DNA of 41,415 nt from an uncultured Oscillospiraceae bacterium (GTDB taxonomy: Bacteria > Bacillota > Clostridia > Oscillospirales > Oscillospiraceae): positions 1 through 41,415 of the forward strand of contig CAAGBT010000060.1 of assembly GCA_900768135.1 (NCBI GenBank), written 5' to 3'. A program made the position numbers and the translations under genes. Within the stretch, counting starts at the first letter, position 1. Every line of letters begins with the position of its first letter. Shown here one piece after another: positions 40,742-41,415 of this stretch. The notes under the pieces are model-generated. The model saw nothing but the letters and a program-made list of their open reading frames with translations, ran no database searches and was not told the origin of the DNA.

Positions 40742-41415
40742 ATGAAGAACACCGAAAAGACGATGGACAAGATCGTTGCGCTGTGCAAAAACCGCGGCTT
40801 TGTCTTCCCCGGCAGCGAGATCTACGGCGGCCTTGCCAACACCTGGGATTACGGCCCCCTCGGCGCAGAGCTGAAGAAGAACATCAAAAACGCCTGGTGG
40901 AAAAAGTTCGTGCAGGAGAATCCCTACAACGTCGGCCTTGACGCCGCCATCCTGATGAATCCCCAGACGTGGGTCGCCAGCGGCCACCTCGGCGGCTTTT
41001 CCGATCCGCTGATGGACTGCCGCGAGTGCCACGAGCGCTTCCGCGCCGACAAGGTCATCGAGGACTGGTGCGCCGAAACCGGCTTTGAGCTTCCCAAGCC
41101 CATCGACGCCTTCTCCCAGCAGGAGATGAAGGATTTTGTTGAAGAACACAATATCCCCTGCCCCACCTGCGGCAAGCACAACTTCACCGATATTCGCCAG
41201 TTCAACCTGATGTTCAAAACGTTCCAGGGCGTGACCGAGGACGCGAAGAACACCGTCTACCTCCGCCCCGAGACTGCGCAGGGCATCTTCGTCAACTTCA
41301 ATAACGTTCAGCGCACCACGCGCAAAAAGCTGCCGTTCGGCATCGGCCAGATCGGCAAGAGCTTCCGCAACGAGATCACCCCGGGCAACTTCATCTTCCG
41401 CGTGCGCGAGTTTGA
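40742..41415 (+). CDS. glyS: glycyl-tRNA synthetase, dimeric class II type (5' part)
   Basis: Charges tRNA-Gly. ATG 40742 follows AAAGGAG (40725-40731). The frame is open to the window edge (224 codons), so the 3' part is missing. MDKIVALCKNRGFVFPGSEIYGG and TWDYGPLG start the protein. A zinc-type insertion has CREC and CPTC pairs. The stretch TVYLRPETAQGIFVNF and motif 2, FRNEITPGNFIFRVREF, are those of the single-chain (alpha2) enzyme, not the alpha/beta tetramer. Its expression is set by the T-box upstream. Confidence 0.95.
   Translation, partial: MKNTEKTMDKIVALCKNRGFVFPGSEIYGGLANTWDYGPLGAELKKNIKNAWWKKFVQENPYNVGLDAAILMNPQTWVASGHLGGFSDPLMDCRECHERFRADKVIEDWCAETGFELPKPIDAFSQQEMKDFVEEHNIPCPTCGKHNFTDIRQFNLMFKTFQGVTEDAKNTVYLRPETAQGIFVNFNNVQRTTRKKLPFGIGQIGKSFRNEITPGNFIFRVREF

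Overview
The window is GC-rich Gram-positive anaerobe DNA with strong AGGAGG-type ribosome binding sites, many TTG and GTG starts and Firmicutes-type operons. The gene set (DnaD-like and DnaC-like replication proteins, Soj/ParB plus a second Noc-like ParB, ZapA, MreCD-PBP2, a glycyl-tRNA synthetase T-box, Fhs and FchA) fits a high-GC clostridium, most likely Oscillospirales/Oscillospiraceae. That placement is inferred from gene content, not from a marker-gene search.

Layout. 1-6.8 kb (+): the 3' end of an NhaC-family antiporter, a small membrane protein, histidine ammonia-lyase (hutH), formate-tetrahydrofolate ligase (fhs), formimino-THF cyclodeaminase (fchA) and a CofE-like ligase. hutH, fhs and fchA make sense together: histidine yields formimino-THF, FchA deaminates it to methenyl-THF, and Fhs run in reverse can recover ATP and formate. 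6.9-10.0 kb (-): a 71-aa protein, a VanW-family envelope protein and a Noc/ParB paralogue. 10.1-17.0 kb (-): a complete but unusual F-type ATP synthase operon, read c1-a-c2-b-alpha-gamma-beta-epsilon. It has two signal-peptide-bearing c subunits and no separate delta gene; the delta C-terminal domain is fused to the front of alpha. 17.1-19.0 kb (-): dnaD-like and dnaC-like replication genes. 19.1-25.7 kb (+): zapA, U32 protein, maf, mreC, mreD and a class B PBP, a cell shape and division cluster lacking mreB and rodA. 25.8-27.7 kb (+): a cytoplasmic GH13 alpha-glucan hydrolase. 27.7-30.2 kb: two parS-like sites, soj, parB and a membrane coiled-coil protein translationally coupled to parB. 30.2-36.1 kb (+): serS, mscL, rsmG, a MinD-like ATPase, a methylglyoxal-synthase-fold protein lacking key catalytic residues, and aspS. 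The 3' end of aspS is duplicated (72 bp) around an approximately 150-bp segment of four successive hairpins. 36.1-40.3 kb (-): an operon of an LTA-synthase-like sulfatase, a GH3 lipoprotein and an AlaX-type editing protein. 40.4-41.4 kb (+): a strong promoter, a T-box leader and the 5' part of glyS.

The least ordinary items are the delta-alpha ATP synthase fusion, the aspS-tail duplication with its hairpin insert, and the degenerate methylglyoxal synthase homologue. No tRNA, rRNA, CRISPR array, transposase or prophage gene was seen. All family assignments are by eye from motifs; no database search was run.
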